From JANRLJ01 sp034437895 (lineage in GTDB: Bacteria > Chloroflexota > Anaerolineae > Aggregatilineales > Phototrophicaceae): a DNA stretch of 7,474 bases. Below are positions 5,877-7,474 of this stretch, piece after piece. Made by a program: the position numbers and the translations under genes. The stretch is taken from positions 1 to 7,474 of the forward strand of contig DAOTTO010000242.1 in the NCBI GenBank assembly GCA_034437895.1. The letters are read 5' to 3'. The notes under the pieces were generated by a model. The model saw only the letters and a list, made by a program, of their open reading frames with translations. It was not told where the DNA came from and did no database searches. How positions within the stretch are numbered: the first letter of the stretch is position 1; each line of letters begins with the position of its first letter.

Positions 5877-6908
5877 ATGGCTGCTGGACTTCCCCTTGCA
5901 TTAACGGCTGGCCTCATCACCTTTTTGTTGGGTGTCATTTGGGGGCAGCCTTTTGTCGAAATCTTGCGCCGATTAAAAATCGGCAAACAAATTCAGGCTG
6001 AACTCAGCGAAAATCATCAGAAAAAAGTGGGAACGCCCACAATGGGCGGCGTGATGATCGTCATCCCGGTTTTGGGGGTGATGTTTGCGCTCAATATCGC
6101 TAATGTCGTCCAGTTCGGTGGTGGGACGAGTACATTTTTGCCGCTGTTGGTGCTGTTTGGATATGCTCTCTTGGGGATGATCGACGACTGGGAAGGCATC
6201 AGCCGTTCACGGGGCAGACCGCGTGGGGAGGGGCTTTCTCCGCGTACTAAGTTTATTGGGCAATTGGTACTGGCGACACTTGCTGCTGTAATCATCTCGC
6301 TTTATCAAGGTGGTTTCTCCTTCTCTAACCAAATTGTCCTCCCGCTAATCCCGATTACTATTCCATTGAGTCCGATAATTTTTATCCCGATTACGGTTTT
6401 CTATATCGTTGGTACATCGAATGCCGTTAACTTCACAGACGGGTTAGATGGATTAGCAGGCATTATCACCTCAAGCGCGTTTGCTGCCTATGGGGTGATC
6501 GCGTACTTGCAGGGACAAATCTTCTTAGTTCAGTTGTGTTTTGTCATCGTCGGCGCATGTTTCGCGTTTTTGTGGTACAACGCCCATCCCGCTGCGCTCT
6601 TCATGGGCGATACCGGATCGCTGGCGCTCGGCGCGACGCTCGGCACAGTCGCGGTGATGACAGGGCAGTGGCTCTTGCTGCCGATTATTGCCATCGTCCC
6701 GGTTGCGGAGACGGTTTCGGTTATTTTGCAAATTGCTTCTGCCAAATACAGCCGTCGTTATCTGGGGGTAGATCGGCGTATCTTCCGCATGGCTCCGCTG
6801 CATAATCATTTTGAGTTGGGCGGGTGGAGCGAAACGCAGATCGTCCAGCGCTTTTGGCTTGTTGGCATCTTGAGCGCGATGATTGGAATTGCTTTAGCGC
6901 TATTGTAG
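5877..6908 (+). CDS. mraY: Phospho-N-acetylmuramoyl-pentapeptide-transferase MraY
   Basis: MraY transfers phospho-MurNAc-pentapeptide from UDP to undecaprenyl phosphate, giving lipid I on the inner face of the membrane. The protein has 343 residues with many hydrophobic segments, consistent with the roughly ten-helix topology of the family. Signatures in order: K50-V-G-T-P-T-M-G-G58; D103-D104 in GMIDDW, the catalytic and Mg-binding aspartates; N185-F-T-D-G-L-D191; G244-D245-T-G-S, with the third key aspartate; and the MraY-specific H309-N-H-F-E-L motif in the last cytoplasmic loop. The loop after D104 carries an arginine/glycine-rich stretch (RSRGRPRGEG). The HNHFEL motif separates MraY from the related WecA/TagO enzymes. 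GAGGA (5866-5870) lies 6 bases before the ATG. The 71-residue gene downstream starts 9 bases after the stop, with its ribosome binding site overlapping the stop codon. Confidence 0.96.
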   Translation: MAAGLPLALTAGLITFLLGVIWGQPFVEILRRLKIGKQIQAELSENHQKKVGTPTMGGVMIVIPVLGVMFALNIANVVQFGGGTSTFLPLLVLFGYALLGMIDDWEGISRSRGRPRGEGLSPRTKFIGQLVLATLAAVIISLYQGGFSFSNQIVLPLIPITIPLSPIIFIPITVFYIVGTSNAVNFTDGLDGLAGIITSSAFAAYGVIAYLQGQIFLVQLCFVIVGACFAFLWYNAHPAALFMGDTGSLALGATLGTVAVMTGQWLLLPIIAIVPVAETVSVILQIASAKYSRRYLGVDRRIFRMAPLHNHFELGGWSETQIVQRFWLVGILSAMIGIALALL

Positions 6909-6911
6909 GAG
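6907..6911 (+). promoter_or_regulatory. Strong ribosome binding site overlapping the mraY stop
   Basis: AGGAG begins inside the mraY TAG stop codon (6906-6908) and lies 6 bases before the ATG at 6918. This fixes the start of the 71-residue gene and suggests translational coupling with mraY. It is the best evidence that the downstream pair is expressed with the dcw genes. Confidence 0.7.
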
Positions 6912-6917
6912 AGGAAA

Positions 6918-7133
6918 ATGGCTATTGATGAACTCTTGAGCGAACTTCGCAAACTAAATCGTGCCGATAAAATGCGGGCGATGCAGGTGCTTGTCATAGA
7001 ATTAGCTTCTGAAGAAGAAGCGCTATTGAGTCCAGGAGTCCATTATGAGGTGTGGTCGCCTTATGATGCACCAGACACGGCAAGCGAACTGTTAAGATTA
7101 CTGGAAGCGGAAGGAAAATCCAAGCATGGTTGA
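6918..7133 (+). CDS. Small helical protein with a WSPYDA motif, paired with a retropepsin-like protease
   Basis: This is a 71-residue soluble protein. Residues 2-35 are strongly helix-forming, with an R-A-D-K-M-R-A-M-Q heart (15-23) and an acidic end (E32-E34). A linker, YEVWSPYDAP (43-52), is followed by a short helix (53-66). It has no cysteines, signal peptide or membrane segment. Its last 8 bases overlap the start of the retropepsin-like gene (ATGGTTGA), a tight link typical of paired proteins. From memory, small proteins with this WSPY(D/E)A linker occur upstream of retropepsin-like genes in Cyanobacteria and Chloroflexota. They are annotated as hypothetical. It could be an inhibitor, adaptor or substrate of the protease, or an antitoxin-like partner, but nothing in the sequence decides this. 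The start is supported by AGGAG six bases upstream. Confidence 0.75.
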   Translation: MAIDELLSELRKLNRADKMRAMQVLVIELASEEEALLSPGVHYEVWSPYDAPDTASELLRLLEAEGKSKHG

Positions 7134-7474
7134 TCGGCAGCAATTTTCCTATACGACGACGAGAAATAAGTATGGCGAAGCTGTCCTACGCCCAAGATTG
7201 CCAATTATACTCATGTATCATGGAAAGACGGTTGAGACTGTTGGATTATTAGATACAGGCGCAGATGTCAATGTTATGCCCTATTCGCTGTGGATAGAGC
7301 TAGGTGCAGACTGGCATCAACAGTCGCCTCTTGCTCAGGTATCAGGGAATCTGGCAGATTCAGGACTTTCGCTTACCTCACCCCCCGGCCCCCTCTCCAA
7401 TACTTGGAGAGGGGGAGAAAAACGCATCTTGAAGTCCCCTCTCCATGCAATGGGGAGGGGATTTAGGGGTGGGG
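7126..7474 (+). CDS. Retropepsin-like aspartic protease, partial and probably interrupted
   Basis: The frame is open from ATG 7126 to the window end (116 codons, no stop). Residues 25-60 show a strand pair leading to the catalytic motif L-L-D43-T-G-A-D-V-N-V-M-P52, then YSLWIELGA. This is the signature of single-domain retropepsin-like (clan AA) proteases that work as dimers with one D-T-G from each subunit. Residues 70-78 (AQVSGNLAD) still look like the family. From about residue 82 the sequence becomes SPPGPLSNTWRGGE and onwards, which is the translation of a palindromic repeat and not protease. The second half of the fold, including the usual hydrophobic-hydrophobic-G motif, is not seen. 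The gene is thus either broken by the repeat or carries it as an insert and resumes beyond the window. AAGGA lies 10 bases upstream of the ATG. The family call is good; functionality is doubtful. Confidence 0.75.
   Translation, partial: MVDRQQFSYTTTRNKYGEAVLRPRLPIILMYHGKTVETVGLLDTGADVNVMPYSLWIELGADWHQQSPLAQVSGNLADSGLSLTSPPGPLSNTWRGGEKRILKSPLHAMGRGFRGG
7376..7474. repeat. Nested palindromic C/G-rich repeat, MITE-like, cut by the window end
   Basis: The element begins near CCTCACCCCCC. It contains a perfect 12-bp hairpin: CCCCCTCTCCAA (7389-7400), loop TAC, TTGGAGAGGGGG (7404-7415). A second hairpin is nearly perfect: TCCCCTCTCCAT (7435-7446), loop GCA, ATGGGGAGGGGA (7450-7461), with one G-T pair. 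The end, AGGGGTGGGG, is roughly the inverse of the left edge, giving imperfect terminal inverted repeats. The two hairpins resemble each other, so it may be a doubled unit. From memory, such CCCTCTCC/GGAGAGGG elements are common in Chloroflexota and other environmental bacteria, and are often misread as protein when they fall inside genes. No transposase is encoded here. Confidence 0.75.

Overview
The window looks like a fragment of a bacterial chromosome, most likely from Chloroflexota (an Anaerolineae-like lineage). That is a judgement from general protein style, a roughly 50-55% GC core, a Uma2-family nuclease, a retropepsin-like protease and C/G-rich palindromic dispersed repeats. No 16S rRNA or other decisive marker is present. 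Both ends cut through genes. The right end stops inside a repeat, so the window may be a complete assembly contig.

Layout, all genes on the + strand. (1) 1-1262 is an AT-rich block. It holds the 3' end of an unrecognised gene, then an exported 343-residue protein of unknown function with four cysteines in its mature part. (2) At about 1262 the composition changes sharply. A short host-like coding tail (to 1328) and an intrinsic-terminator-like hairpin (1351-1372) look like the remains of an older gene. (3) 1396-1971 encodes a Uma2 (DUF820) PD-(D/E)XK-type protein, followed by a degenerate 9-mer repeat. (4) 2052-6908 is a division and cell wall (dcw) cluster: mraZ, rsmH, an ftsL-like gene, ftsI and mraY. 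It starts from an extended -10 promoter overlaid with TGGGN boxes typical of MraZ operators. The usual murE and murF genes are missing between ftsI and mraY, where there is only a 95-base spacer with a hairpin. (5) 6918-7474 is a two-gene unit: a 71-residue helical protein, then a retropepsin-like aspartic protease overlapping it by 8 bases. The protease reading frame runs into a nested palindromic repeat at about 7376 and appears to lose the rest of its fold.

In the dcw part, MraZ should autoregulate the cluster and RsmH modifies 16S rRNA. The FtsL-like protein and the class B transpeptidase FtsI act in the division septum, and MraY makes lipid I for peptidoglycan. The most notable non-textbook signals are the small-protein/retropepsin pair coupled to mraY, its interruption by a palindromic element, and the composition break with a gene remnant at 1262-1328.
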